This document shows positions 23,634 through 33,685 of a stretch of DNA of 64,000 bases, piece after piece; position 1 is the stretch's first letter, and the number at the start of each line of letters is the position of its first letter. The notes below the pieces were generated by a model. It saw only the letters and a program-made list of their open reading frames with translations. It made no database searches and had not been told where the DNA came from. Origin of the DNA: Guillardia theta CCMP2712 (taxonomy: Eukaryota; Cryptophyceae; Pyrenomonadales; Geminigeraceae). The translations under genes were made by a program, and so were the position numbers. The stretch covers positions 523,136-587,135 of the forward strand of contig NW_005434673.1 in NCBI RefSeq assembly GCF_000315625.1. The letters are read 5' to 3'.

Positions 23634-23755
23634 CCTCCTTCCATGCCATCCCCCGACGGAAGCAGATTTGAGGTGTACCAGTACAGGCCTAGAGGAGGTG
23701 GGTAGTCGAAGGGGAAAATACGGGTGGGTGGTCGAACTGTTTGGTGGGCGGCAGG

Positions 23756-24775
23756 ATGGGATGGCGAGGCTGGTGCCTGCTAGTGTACATGATGGCTAGT
23801 GCGAGGACAGGAGGAGGAGAAGCAGTTGTAAGCTCGTTCTTCGTCTCTCCTCCTCCTCAACTTGCTGCTGCTGCTGCTACTACTACTACTGCTCCTCCTC
23901 CTCCTCCTTCCTCATGGTGTCTGGTACCCAGAGCAGCAAGGAGCTCTTTCCAAGACCTGGGATCTAGGTGTCGATCCTTCGCGGTTGCGGCTGCCAAGAC
24001 GGGAGGGAGGGGAGGAGAGAGGGAGGGGATCAGGGATCATCAGCAGGATGTGGCAAGAGACTCTGCCATCGAGAGCGTCTACTTGAGCTATATCGACCTC
24101 GACCTCCCTCCCGGACTGCAAGGCCTGGCCGGCCTGTCCTCCAAGCTTCCCGTGATAGGAAACTCCCCCCTCCCCCTTCACAGGATCGTTCATCTGACTG
24201 AGAGCCTGCAGGGCGCATGTTCCAGCACCAGATGATCATCGTCAAGCTCAAGTCCTCCAACCTTGTCCTGTTCGACTTCGAACCTCTGGACAAGACCTCG
24301 TGAGCAGAAGACGCGGCAGTCGACGCTACCGATGACGTTGCCATGGCAGGCCGTTGGTCGCAGCGACGCTGCTACTGGGTGGGAGGGTGCCAGGGCGGCT
24401 GCGATCAAGGGAGCTGCAGAGCGTTCCAAGGTTGAGGGAGTTTGAGGACACAGCCAACCTGAAGTTTCGCAGGAACAGCGTGCTCGTAGGGAATGCAAAG
24501 GAAGGAACGACGCTGGCAAGCATCGACAGGATGTAAGCATTTCTCTGCCATGCATTGTGATACTCCTCCTCGTCCTCCTCGTGATCACCATCATATTATC
24601 AATATCATCATTCATCACCAACAGCATTACACCCTCCATCGGATGCACCGTGACAAACAACAACCTCCTACAAATCTGACTGCTTCCCAGAAACGGTGAA
24701 TGGGACTGCAACCTGCGCCTGCTACGGAACGACTGCCGGCATTACTGCGCTAAGATCATCAACGATGTCTGCTGA
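23756..24775 (+). CDS. Secretory protein with conserved C-terminal NC/H-type domain
   Basis: The ATG at 23756 gives MGWRGWCLLVYMMASARTGG, a probable signal peptide, then a Pro/Ala/Thr-rich linker. Exons then encode LSYIDLDLPPGLQGLAG; FQHQMIIVKLKSSNLVLFDF (about 24214-24300); LGGRVPGRLRSRELQSVPRL, RNSVLVGNAKEGTTLASIDR (about 24351-24535); and a final exon NGEWDCNLRLLRNDCRHYCA to KIINDVC, stop at 24775. The end, with 'W...LRLLRNDCRHYC', resembles the Asn-Cys block of LRAT/NlpC-like or plant DUF778-like permuted papain folds, where Cys and His are functional. That link is tentative. The gene is convergent with the THO subunit gene, with only about 100 bp between stops. Confidence 0.55.
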
Positions 24776-24871
24776 GGTGGAGCTCGAGGGAAAAGTAAAG
24801 GCTGTAGACTTGACGATGCGGAAGTGAAGCGCGGCAGGTGAAGTGATGCAAGTGGAGTGAAGCTTTTTGCT

Positions 24872-26818
24872 TCACTTGACTTGCAGCGTTACAATGGTGA
24901 CGGGCACCTGAGATTGGCTGTGAGAACAAGAAGGAAGGTTTCCCTCCCGCTCTCACCTCGCTCCTGTTCCTGTCGTACCGATCCTGCAGGACTTGTCACT
25001 CTTGGAGGAGGATCTCCAGGTCCCCTCACCTGTTCCTGCACGATCTTCTCTCCTCCAAATGCTAACAGCATCTGCCATGACAGCATCATCATCCCCTCTC
25101 CTACCATTGCCGCTCACTTGTGTAGGATGCCATGCAAGCTTCCTCGCGAACGATCTCGTCTCGAGCTTCATGATCGTCTCCCCGGTAGAGACTTGGCACT
25201 GAACGTGACACGGGCTCCCAGTGAGCGCGAGGGACAAGATGCGATCAACACTTACCAGGTCGATCAGCTTGCGGCTTGAGGCCGAAGGTCTCTCTGCATC
25301 ATCGTTGTCAGCCCATCCCCTCCTCCTCGTCAAGAGCTTTCATCACCGACGTCCGCTACCCCTGCCAAGATTTGCCCATCATGGCTGAAGGATAAGCATC
25401 CAACGCCCTCCCTGCATCCAGTCACTCCCCTCCCGTCGTTGTCAGCTCTTCCTCACTCCAAGGACGAGCAGGCGGGTCGGAGGCAGACTATCTCGTTGGC
25501 ATCCCAGAGGCAGGAGGATCCGTCATATGCTCCTGTTGCAAAGTGGCTGCTGCTCGTCAGCCGCTGATCCACCGCATGCTAGCAGCTCTTGTCACCTTCC
25601 CGACCGATCCATCGCGATGGCAGTGCAGTTTGCGGTATGTGCTAGGAGGAAGTGTCAAAGACGCCGGCAAGACGGGGGGCAGATCTTCGACTGCTTGCTT
25701 CCTCACCGACAAAGTTGTGCACTGACTTGAGGCGATCGCTTTCAGTCTCCTGCGCCGCATCAACACGGATGACTTCCTGTGGTTCATATAGGAAAAAGAG
25801 TGAGGAGGAGACGACTTTAGGAATACGGCACGTACCACAACCCCTTTCTCTTGCGAGTCAAGCTTCTGCCGCCCAGCACACATAAGGACGCAATTATTCC
25901 CGTGCCAAACGAGCTCGTTGACCTAGATTCAACATCGGCTTCTGCAGTTGATAGAGGTATGACAATTACCCAATACTCCTTGTCGAAGGAAAGATTTGCA
26001 AGCGTCTTGTTCTTGTTGCTCCGTATGTCAATCAGGCGAACATTTTCCGACTGGCATCAGGCGGAACAGAAATCAATGGTTTGCCCAATCCCAAAGAAAG
26101 GACGGCATGAAGAAGGTGGTACAGAGGGCGAGATCAAGACAGGCAGAGAGAACGAGAGAAGTAGACTAAGGAGAGATGAGCGAGAAGGCATGCCTTGTCG
26201 CTAATCATCAGCATCGTTCCATCCGGACTGAAGAACAGAAATCTCAGTCAACACACGGGGGACGATCACCTGCACACTCACCTGAAGGAAACATTCAGCA
26301 CGTCATCCTCTGCATCGATCTTGAAGCTCTTCTTCGCTGTCCAAGATTTCAGCGCCTTCCTCGCCCCATCCTCCCTGACCTCGAATGTCCCAAAGTCGCA
26401 CGATCTTGTCGGAGGATGCAGTCGCAAGGACCTACCAAAGGTGAGCCTGCAACCTCCCCACACACAACAGCAGATCTACGTCCGAGTTGGTCGGGCTCCA
26501 GCTCAGCCCTTCCACTCCTTCCTTGTGGTCTTCGAGGACCAGCTCTCTCCCCTGAACCAACAGCTTCACCTCATATCTTTCATCGGCAGCACCCTACAGA
26601 CCTCTTTGTGTGAGTCCACAGTCCACACCCTTGCGGTCTGGTCTGAGGACCCTGTGGCAAGCTTCTTCCCGTCGCAGTTCCATGAGATGGCGTTGATGGC
26701 CTTGCCATGACCATTGAGTGATGACTGCGAAACGTTTGAGAATACATGGTGTCAACTCATTGTGTGATGTTCATGGCAAGCAAACAATTATCACCTCGTG
26801 CGTTTTGGCCAGTTTCAT
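24872..26818 (-). CDS. THOC3: THO complex subunit 3 (TEX1), WD40 protein
   Basis: The start at 26818 gives MKLAKTHE, spliced to SSLNGHGKAINAISWNC and DGKKLATGSSDQTARVW. Further exons encode EDHKEGVEGLSWSPTNSD, ATASSDKIVRLWDIRE, NVRLIDIRSNKNKTLANLSF, VNELVWHGNNCVLMCAG, AHTANCTAIAMDRSG, HFATGAYDGSSCLWDANEIV, LSFSHDGQILA, VSTGETIMKLETRSFARKLA, WHPTQ, MLLAFGGEKIVQEQ and a last exon SQVPVTIVTLQVK. Blocks and order follow human THOC3 closely, including the 'VNEI.W', 'HPSNCICIKFDP', 'FATGSADALVSLWDVDELVC' and 'TFTVAWHPKRPLLAFA' positions. The THO complex couples transcription to mRNA packaging and nuclear export; THOC3 is a seven-bladed propeller. At least ten exons with 60-200 bp introns are present. 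I am confident of the identity, less of each boundary. Confidence 0.9.
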
Positions 26819-27411
26819 TTCTTCAAGGTATCTGTCATTTCTGCCTCAGCCATGACGCAAGAACGTACGGACACACATAGAAAACGGATACATCGATAAT
26901 GAGATTGTTCCTCTCCCTAACCAACTCCCATCTCCCGCCATCATTAGTTCTTGTCCTCTGGACGGAGGGACGCCTCTGTTCTTCCACGAAGGCTCCTTAC
27001 GGTCCTCCCATTCCATTCTCCTCTTCTCCCTTCCCTCCGAATGTTCTGACCATCCCCAAGATCTCCCCTCCATCTTTCCAAGCATCTTCCGCATCTTTCG
27101 TCCCTCTATCCTCTCTCTTCCTCCCTCTCTCCTCACTGCTTCTCCCACCCTCTTCCCTCGCCCGGCATATCGCTCGCTTGCGCCGTTACAGATCCTCACA
27201 TAACCGTTATATTATTAGCAGATTACTGAGGCCGGCCGGGTCGCGGCGGGCCGGGCCCGGCCGGGCTCTAAAGGACCAAAAGGAACCAGCCGCGGGCGGC
27301 GCCGTGCAGCTAGAATATTGATTACAAGGCCTGAATATTGACTATAAAACATGAACTCATTGACTAAAACACTCACACCGGGCTCATCCCAAAATAGAAG
27401 CGCAGGCGGCA
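26819..27411. other. Intergenic region with GC-rich island
   Basis: Positions 26940-27170 are CTCC-rich. A compact GGCCGGGC island with near-palindromic words occurs at 27225-27310 and is immediately followed by AT-rich sequence. This lies between the divergent starts of THOC3 and the small membrane protein gene. No gene is supported. Confidence 0.4.
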
Positions 27412-28197
27412 ATGGCATATGCGCCGCCGCACAGTGCTCGCCAGTTCAATGTGGTGATCCCCAGGGCTGATCGGCATACTCAGCAGAAGAAGCAGGTGCC
27501 TATGACTTGCGTCCCCCCCCACATCCCTTTGCTTCCTTTCCGGGATCCCCCGATCATTGAACCCGTCCGTGGAAGGTGTTTGACATACAACTACAGGTCC
27601 TTTCGATCATCCCGGTCATGGCCATTGGGCTCATCGCTACTCTGTGCATCCTCCACACTGCTCAGTGGAAGGGAAAGACCACTGTCCTCTTTGGTGCAGG
27701 TGAAGAGGCTGCGGAGGCACATGTAAGTGTCTCACCGTCGGTTTTCACCGGTTGTGCATGAGGTGTACTGACTCTGGGTCAGGCCATAGCCAAGGCTGCT
27801 GCCTTGGGCAAGGACGCTGTTTCTGCTAAGCTTCCACCGGTGAGTCTGAGAAGACATGTGTTCGAACTTCGTTGATGGACTTTGACATCAGGTATCCAAG
27901 GACATCATGGAGGAGGTTGAGAAGGCAGAGAAGGAGCAGCAAGGCGAGATGAACGTGGAAAAGCAATTTGCGATGGGCGAGGACTCAGTCAGCAGCGACG
28001 GCCACAATGGCGATCTCCGCAAAAAAGCTGTTTCAAAGAAAGCTTTGCACGCTCAGGGACTCATCCAGAAATCTGTTGCTGTTCACAAGAAGCTCGCAGC
28101 CAAACCAGCAATGGTCAAGGCATCGGCCAAGAAGCTTGCTCTTCACCACATTGCCAACAACAATGTCAGAGCTCATTTGATTAAGCACAAGCTGTAA
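27412..28197 (+). CDS. Small single-pass membrane protein, unknown
   Basis: Exon 1 (27412-27495) encodes MAYAPPHSARQFNVVIPRAD and ends QQKKQ. Exon 2 (about 27597 to 27722) gives VLSIIPVMAIGLIATLCILH, a transmembrane helix, then TAQWKGKTTVLFGAGEEAAE. Exon 3 (about 27783-27840) gives AIAKAAALGKDAVSAKLPP. Exon 4 (about 27894-28197) gives EEVEKAEKEQQGEMNVEKQF and a basic, Ala/Lys-rich C-terminus ending HLIKHKL. All junctions are clean GT..AG and keep frame, so the model is good although I recognise no family. The Lys-rich C-terminal half resembles histone H1 or a nucleic-acid-binding tail only in composition. Confidence 0.7.
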
Positions 28198-29390
28198 GCT
28201 TGATCGTCGAGCCTGACGTGAAGGAAGAGCCTGGACAGATTAACAATTCAGTGTTTTGAAAGAATGAGTTGCACTTTTCTTTTTCTCTTGCAAAATATCA
28301 GGCAGGGCTGTGATTTGGAACTTTTCTGTTTCAGATTCGGAGGATTTCAGCAGTCTGTCTTAACAAATTGAATAAAAGACAAAAATGGTTGCTGTGGGGG
28401 TTTGTTCTGTGTGGTTTGGAGACAATTTAAGCTGAAGCAAATTGAATACGAATCAAACTTGGTCGTTAGAGATCTTTTTCCGTTGTCCATGTCCACCCAT
28501 GTCTTCCCATCTTGCCTGGTTCAATATTGAGTTGCTTTCGCAGAGGACGTCACGTTATAGAACTGATCCCAAGAAAAAGCAGAACTGAAGAAATCACAAA
28601 CAAGAAGAAGCACAGAAGGGGACAGGTAAGCCGCTCAAGGAGCGAAGGAAAGGATCAGTAGCTCGCTGCTCAGAGTTTCTTCGTTATTCTCATCCCTCAA
28701 CGATCTACAAAGAAATTCAGCGTGAACAAATTTTTCTGGCACTTTGGATTTGTTGGTGACATGGCAGTTATGGGTGGGGCACTTATTCTACCGGGTACTA
28801 TATCACAAAATAATCAGTGAAAGACAGGGGTACAAATAATTATAATGGGGTGGTACAGTTTTGTGAAAGAACGATCTAGATCCCAGGTCAGATCGACATG
28901 GCAAGGACCAGGCAAGTGATGGTGGGAGGGACGAGGATGAGCGGGAGGGTAAGGAGGAGGGGACGAGGAAATGGAGGCAAAGCAGGCAAAGTGTATGGCG
29001 AACGATCCTTGTTCTTAGACAGGATTGAGCTCAGGGAGATGGAGGAGAACAAGGGGTGTACAATCGAATGTGGGAATGAAACGGGGGAGGGTATACACAT
29101 GGTCGAGGCCTGCAGTATCTTTGTTTCGGCCATGGTGTCGAAATTCGCGAAAGTAATTACGAGGACATTGATAGGATGTTGAGAATGGAAGGCTATCCTT
29201 GCCGTGCCGGATAACCATTCGGTCAGTGCTGGATCGTTGTCTGCAGCATCCAAGAGTAGCGAGAAGCAGAGGAACGACCCATTCCGATGTTGTCGACGAT
29301 GTCAATGATGTCAATAATGTCGGAGATGCTAATCATGTCAAAGATGGCCAGAAACAGAATGATGAGGGAAATCACCAGTCAGTTTCCAGC
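28198..29390. other. Intergenic region, nothing clear
   Basis: An AATAAA at 28370-28375 could end the upstream transcript. Open frames at 28888-29300 on both strands are not linked to exons and look like chance. A short GATGTCAATGATGTCAATAA-type tandem occurs near 29290-29340, just before the MESD-like start. Confidence 0.4.
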
Positions 29391-30418
29391 ATGACCTTTA
29401 CTTGCGTCAGGTTGTGGATCAGCACGACACTGCTGCTGCTGGTCATTGCATGCTCTCTACTTCCATGTGAAGCCAAGAAGAAGGTTGGTGATAGGGCGGG
29501 CGGTTGGCAGCGGAGGAATGCTGACGCCCCATATGCAGGCGAAGAAAGTCAAGAAGGGTACCCGCTCCATGTTGCGAAGGGCAACGCTGACGACCTGCAA
29601 TGGCTGCAGAGAAGGCGGAGGAGAAGAAGGAAGAGGAGAAGAAGGAGCGGAAGCCATGGAACAAGATGACCAAGGAGGATTGGGAGAGATTAGAGCGCGA
29701 GGCAGAGGTGAGCTCGATCATCGTGGTCGGCCACACGATCTGACGACACGAAGGGTCCCGGCGAACCCTGGAAACCGCCCGAGCCACCAAAAGTTCAGTT
29801 TGATCCCAAGAATCCGATGGAGTACATGCAGGTCAAACAGCGCCGTGGTTCTCGGGAGTTGCCCCGTTGATGAGGAGCGTTCAGGCATCCAAGAAGGGAA
29901 AACCTGCCATGATGTTCGCCACGTTGGATAAGATCAAGGTTCCAAGCTGATCAAGGCTGCCGCTGCCGTGCTGGTCTGAACAGAGGTGGATTTTCTAGGA
30001 TCCTAAGACAGGGGAGTGGAGGGAAAGAGATAAGGTATGAGCTGATGACACGTTTCGCGCTGGGCGTTGTGAAACAGGTTGCAGGCAGAAACCGAGGAGC
30101 TTGCATTCCGCCACAAATCCCTGATGCAATCAGGTCCGTTTGAGCCTACACCGTGAATCGAGCCCTGATGGGAAACCTCGACTGCAGGGCACCTGGAGGC
30201 TACCCCTTACGTCATCGATCCAAACAAGATCCTGTGGACAGTACAGGTTAGAGATGATGCAAGAACACATCGAGCTCAGGTTTTTCTGCCAGGATGGCTC
30301 CAAAGGGTATGAAGTGAAGAAGTTCCTGATGGAGCAACCCGAGGTGGAGGAGTTCGAGTGGGACCAAAAGAAGACCACCAAGGCATCGTGGAACAAGGAG
30401 AAGCCCTCCGAGCTCTGA
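29391..30418 (+). CDS. MESD/Boca-like ER chaperone
   Basis: The start at 29391 encodes a signal peptide, MTFTCVRLWISTTLLLLVIA, ending before CEAKKK. Downstream exons give KAEEKKEEEKKERKPWNKM and TKEDWERLEREAE (about 29611-29709), GPGEPWKPPEPPKVQFDPKN with PMEYMQ (about 29755-29831), ASKKGKPAMMFATL (about 29887-29930), ELAFRHKSLMQSG (about 30086-30130), and a final exon IELRFFCQDGSKGYEVKKFL ending EKPSEL at 30418. The KKGKPAMMFATL block corresponds to 'KKGKTLMMFVTV' of MESD, and 'GSKGYEVKKFLM' to its 'GSYAWEIKDFLV' strand-helix. In animals MESD/Boca folds LDL-receptor beta-propeller/EGF modules in the ER. The first exon junctions (29482-29610) are ambiguous because two frames stay open. The C-terminus lacks an obvious KDEL-type signal. 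Confidence 0.7.
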
Positions 30419-30542
30419 AGCCGGGCCATTACGAGAGGATGCCATATTCTTTACATCACATGCGTTGATGATTCTTGCATAGTTTACTCGAAGAGCGAAT
30501 CAATCACAAGCACATTGTTTGATACACACAGTGTGTCGTAAT

Positions 30543-30787
30543 TTAGTGGAACACAACAGGGGGGCCCTCCCAGGGGACTCCGTTCTTCCAGTAATCGTAG
30601 GTGGAGTTCATCGGAGCGCATCCGAACATGCCTGCAACCGCAGTAAGACTCAATGCATCCCCCAAGCTGTGCCTGTACCAGCAACGGCGCAAGGGGCATC
30701 GGGACCGTCGTCAGCAATGCCTCCCCAGGCAGGGGGGGGACCGACATCACCAGCATGGTGGTGGGCCAAGAAGGCCTCCACGCCCAT
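30543..30787 (-). CDS. 3' exons of an unknown small protein gene
   Basis: Two exons join in frame. 30679-30787 gives MGVEAFLAHHHAGDVGPPPA through DDGPDAPCAVAG, and 30543-30631 gives MFGCAPMNSTYDYWKNG then VPWEGPPVVFH and a stop. The 47-bp intron has GT..AG ends. Composition (Trp, Tyr, Gly, Pro) is protein-like, and the reading frame runs to a clean stop. More 5' exons probably exist above 30800; a hydrophobic stretch EDVFCFVVLLVLACSQ on the same strand near 30915-30965 could be a signal-type segment. The family is unknown. Confidence 0.45.
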
Positions 30788-31713
30788 AAGCTGTACACAC
30801 AGTATCAGCTTGCAGATACGATAGGCTTCTTGATGTGTTTGATGGCATTCAGAGAAAGCGCACCATCGACGAGCTGGCAGGCACTATAAAGAAAGGCTGT
30901 CGAACGACACACCTTGTGAGCAAGCCAGAACAAGCAACACCACAAAACAAAACACATCCTCTCCTATGCTGCAGCGATCCCATATCAAAGCACGGAGGGC
31001 TTCTGGACAACCTCCACTCTCTAGACATCGTGCAACACCAGTGGAGGTCGGCACCAAATACCAAACCCCACAGCTTTTCATACATCTAGCCAGCATCTCC
31101 ACCATGAAAAATGACAGCACATCCAGCAAGCCATCACACGTCTGCATCATTCACTGATGCTGATCAATCACGAGCGATTCCTCATGCCATTTCCCGACAA
31201 TATTGCCATCGCCTCACCTTCTGGAAGAACATGGCGATTCCGAAAGGTCACCGCTCCTCGCCTTTTAGTACCCCTGCCTCGAAGTACCCCACCAGGGTCT
31301 TGTTGTGTTGGCTGTACGACTGGGTACTACCCGTATGGGTAAGACTAAGGGTAGTTTGCCTCTGGGCACCCCGTACACCATCACCCCCACCGTGTCTAGT
31401 GTCCACCCCACCTATCTCGTCATCGATGTTTTCCCTCTGCCAAGAAGTACCCTACCACAGGGCTTGGGATCATATTTGTACACCCACCCCTGCAAGAGAC
31501 TACCCTGTCTAGATTAGACCTTTCTTGAGGCAAAGGTATGGTCCTTTATCCCGAAGGCTCATTCGTATTGGGTAGGGTACACTTTTCAAGGGTAGGGTAC
31601 ACAGACCAAATCCAACTCGCCTCAGAGAGGAACTAGGGAAAAAGGGAAGGCAGCAACATAATACTATACAACCTACGAAATGGTTCGCATCTGTCAAAAC
31701 CGAATCTTATATA
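30788..31713. other. Intergenic region with C-rich tracts
   Basis: Positions 31255-31600 contain TACCCC/CACCCC and GGTAGGGTA words on both strands. No coding region can be supported apart from a possible upstream exon of the preceding reverse-strand gene. Confidence 0.4.
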
Positions 31714-33054
31714 GTGATGAGGAGCGGCAACGGCTCCTGTCAGGCTCTGGTCGCCATGATGGCGGCATCAAGTGCGGCCGAAAGGTCTCGCTTGACTCGG
31801 AGTGCGCGGGCGCACGTGCATGGCGTGTGGGAAGGGTTCCACCACGTGCTCAAGGAGACGCTCCCGACTCTGCAGGAGAGGATGGATGTAGGGGAGGTGG
31901 AGAGAATTTCAAAGGATCAGTGGGCTATGCTTATGTGTTTTAGAGAGCTCTTCGACCCGCACTACGAACTAGGTCAGTCGGAAGGGAGGCGTCTGAGTGG
32001 CGGGGCTGACGACCTTATTTTGTCTCCCTGATTGCCTGCAGAGATGAGGATCTCGAGGCTGAGTTTCCAGAGAGCGATGAGGAGGTCGAGGATAACGGTG
32101 AGCGAGGGCGCGAGCGACTCTCTGTTCAACAAAGCCATGTTCATCGATTGGCGGAGATCGCAGATGAGGACAAGGAGAATCACGGAGAGAGAGAAGCTAG
32201 ACTGGATGCGAGGCATCAAGGCAACCGCCAAGCAAGAAGTGAGCATGTGGAGCGTCCTGTACCTGTTCCAAGATACGATTGACATCACAAGTTTAGAAAA
32301 AGCTCTGGGCGAGGATTCTCAGAGACAGAAGCAGATCAAGAAGCCTGTCGACGCTGAGACGCAAGTCTGTGATGAAGACTGGCATCTCGTCTCGGAGGCA
32401 TCCAGGGGTCAGAGCTTCCTGGCTCTTGTCAAACAGCCCGACATGGCAGTCAAGCGTTGTCGGTTGGCATGTTTGCATGCAAGGATGCTCCACAAGCTTC
32501 CGGAAAACACGGCTGTCATACCGGTCGCTCAGTGCTTGAAACTTCTCCATGAGTGGTGGTTCGTGACGGGCACCAGCGATCCGGTTCCTCTGCTCTAGCA
32601 TGGGCGAACAAGCTGACTTTCCACCCGTCGCAGGGAGTCGTCGGCGAATCGGAGGTCGAGGAGGAGGAGGAAACGGAGGAGCTGAACAGAAGAGCACAAG
32701 AGAATCGATCGATGTTCGATCAGGAGAAGGGTGGAGAGTTCGAGGCAGATCGCTCGGAAGAATCGATGTTGACGACGCTGCGGGGGCAGCGCTACGGGTT
32801 ATCTTCCTTCCAGTTCTCTTGCCTGACGACGAGACTAAGCGCGTCTGCAGATACATGTTCGCACGAGCCCCAATGCGCCTTCCCCAGATGAAGCTGCAGA
32901 GGATCGCAAAGGTACGGGACTGCAGTCTGTTGCTGGCTCTGTGAGCTGATGTTAGCCGGGGATGCAGGTGAAGCGGAGGCTCGAGGCGCTAGCAGGGTTG
33001 GATGACGATGAAGAGGAGAGTGCGGAGGAGATGGACTTGTTCGATCGTTCTTGA
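31714..33054 (+). CDS. Multi-exon gene of unknown function
   Basis: The first exon from 31714 encodes MMRSGNGSCQALVAMMAASS, HVHGVWEGFHHVLKETLPTL and KDQWAMLMCFRELFDPHYEL, ending at a GT near 31972. The next exon continues in an acidic frame, DEDLEAEFPESDEEVEDNGE (from about 32042). An alternative frame across 32032-32598 is open without interruption and includes DITSLEKALGEDSQRQKQIK. Later sequence reads VIFLPVLLPDDETKRVCRYM with FARAPMRLPQMKLQRIAK (about 32795-32911), and a last exon VKRRLEALAGLDDDEEESAE ends FDRS at 33054. The exon frames after 32040 compete, so the model is provisional. I recognise no domain; the ends are acidic and the core is helical. Confidence 0.45.
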
Positions 33055-33685
33055 AGCGCTCCATCACCCCTCCTGCTGTCCACGTTCCGAACCCCTTCAG
33101 ATCCTCCAGCTGAGGTGTCAGTCACTGTAAGGAAGAGGCTTGTGCTGCTGCTGTCACTGCGCGGAAGCTCCAGGTCTACCCTCGCAGCGCAGCAAAACTA
33201 GCAAACTTTATCCTATCATGCAAGCCTGAGCGCTCGGAAAGCATGACTCATCTGCATCATCATCATCATCCTCATCATCCTCTCCATCTCCAGCATCATG
33301 ATCTATCGTCATCATGATCTACCGTCACCCTTTCATCATCATCATCATCGTCATCGTCATCATCTTCGTCGTCATCATCATCGTCATCGTCAACAACATC
33401 ATCATCATCGTCATCGATCGGATCTTCAGTTCTTGTTTGATGCCCGACTTGCCAGGCGATGCCTCACTTTGGGGAATACTACCCCTCTCACAAGGGTCTA
33501 CATATGGGGTAGGGGTAGAATTGTGCAGCTCCAAAAAGGATACGAGGAAGGGCAATGGCGCGGGAACCAAGAGGGAGGAGGGAGGAGGAGCGGTAGAGCG
33601 GGACAAGAGCCGTCGGAGCAGAGGAGGGAGAGGAGAAGGACTGGCAGCTACAAGGGGAGAGCAGCAGCTAAACGAACAGAAATTC
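33055..33685. other. Intergenic region with ATC/GTC microsatellite
   Basis: An imperfect ATC/GTC triplet array runs from about 33253 to 33420. It makes long artificial Ile/Val/His or Met/Thr frames. The remainder up to the MSH6 start is purine-rich. Confidence 0.6.

Noticed and set aside
28888-29314. Overlapping reverse frames of about 100-120 residues
   Set aside because: Proline/serine-rich chance frames with no splice partners or domain.
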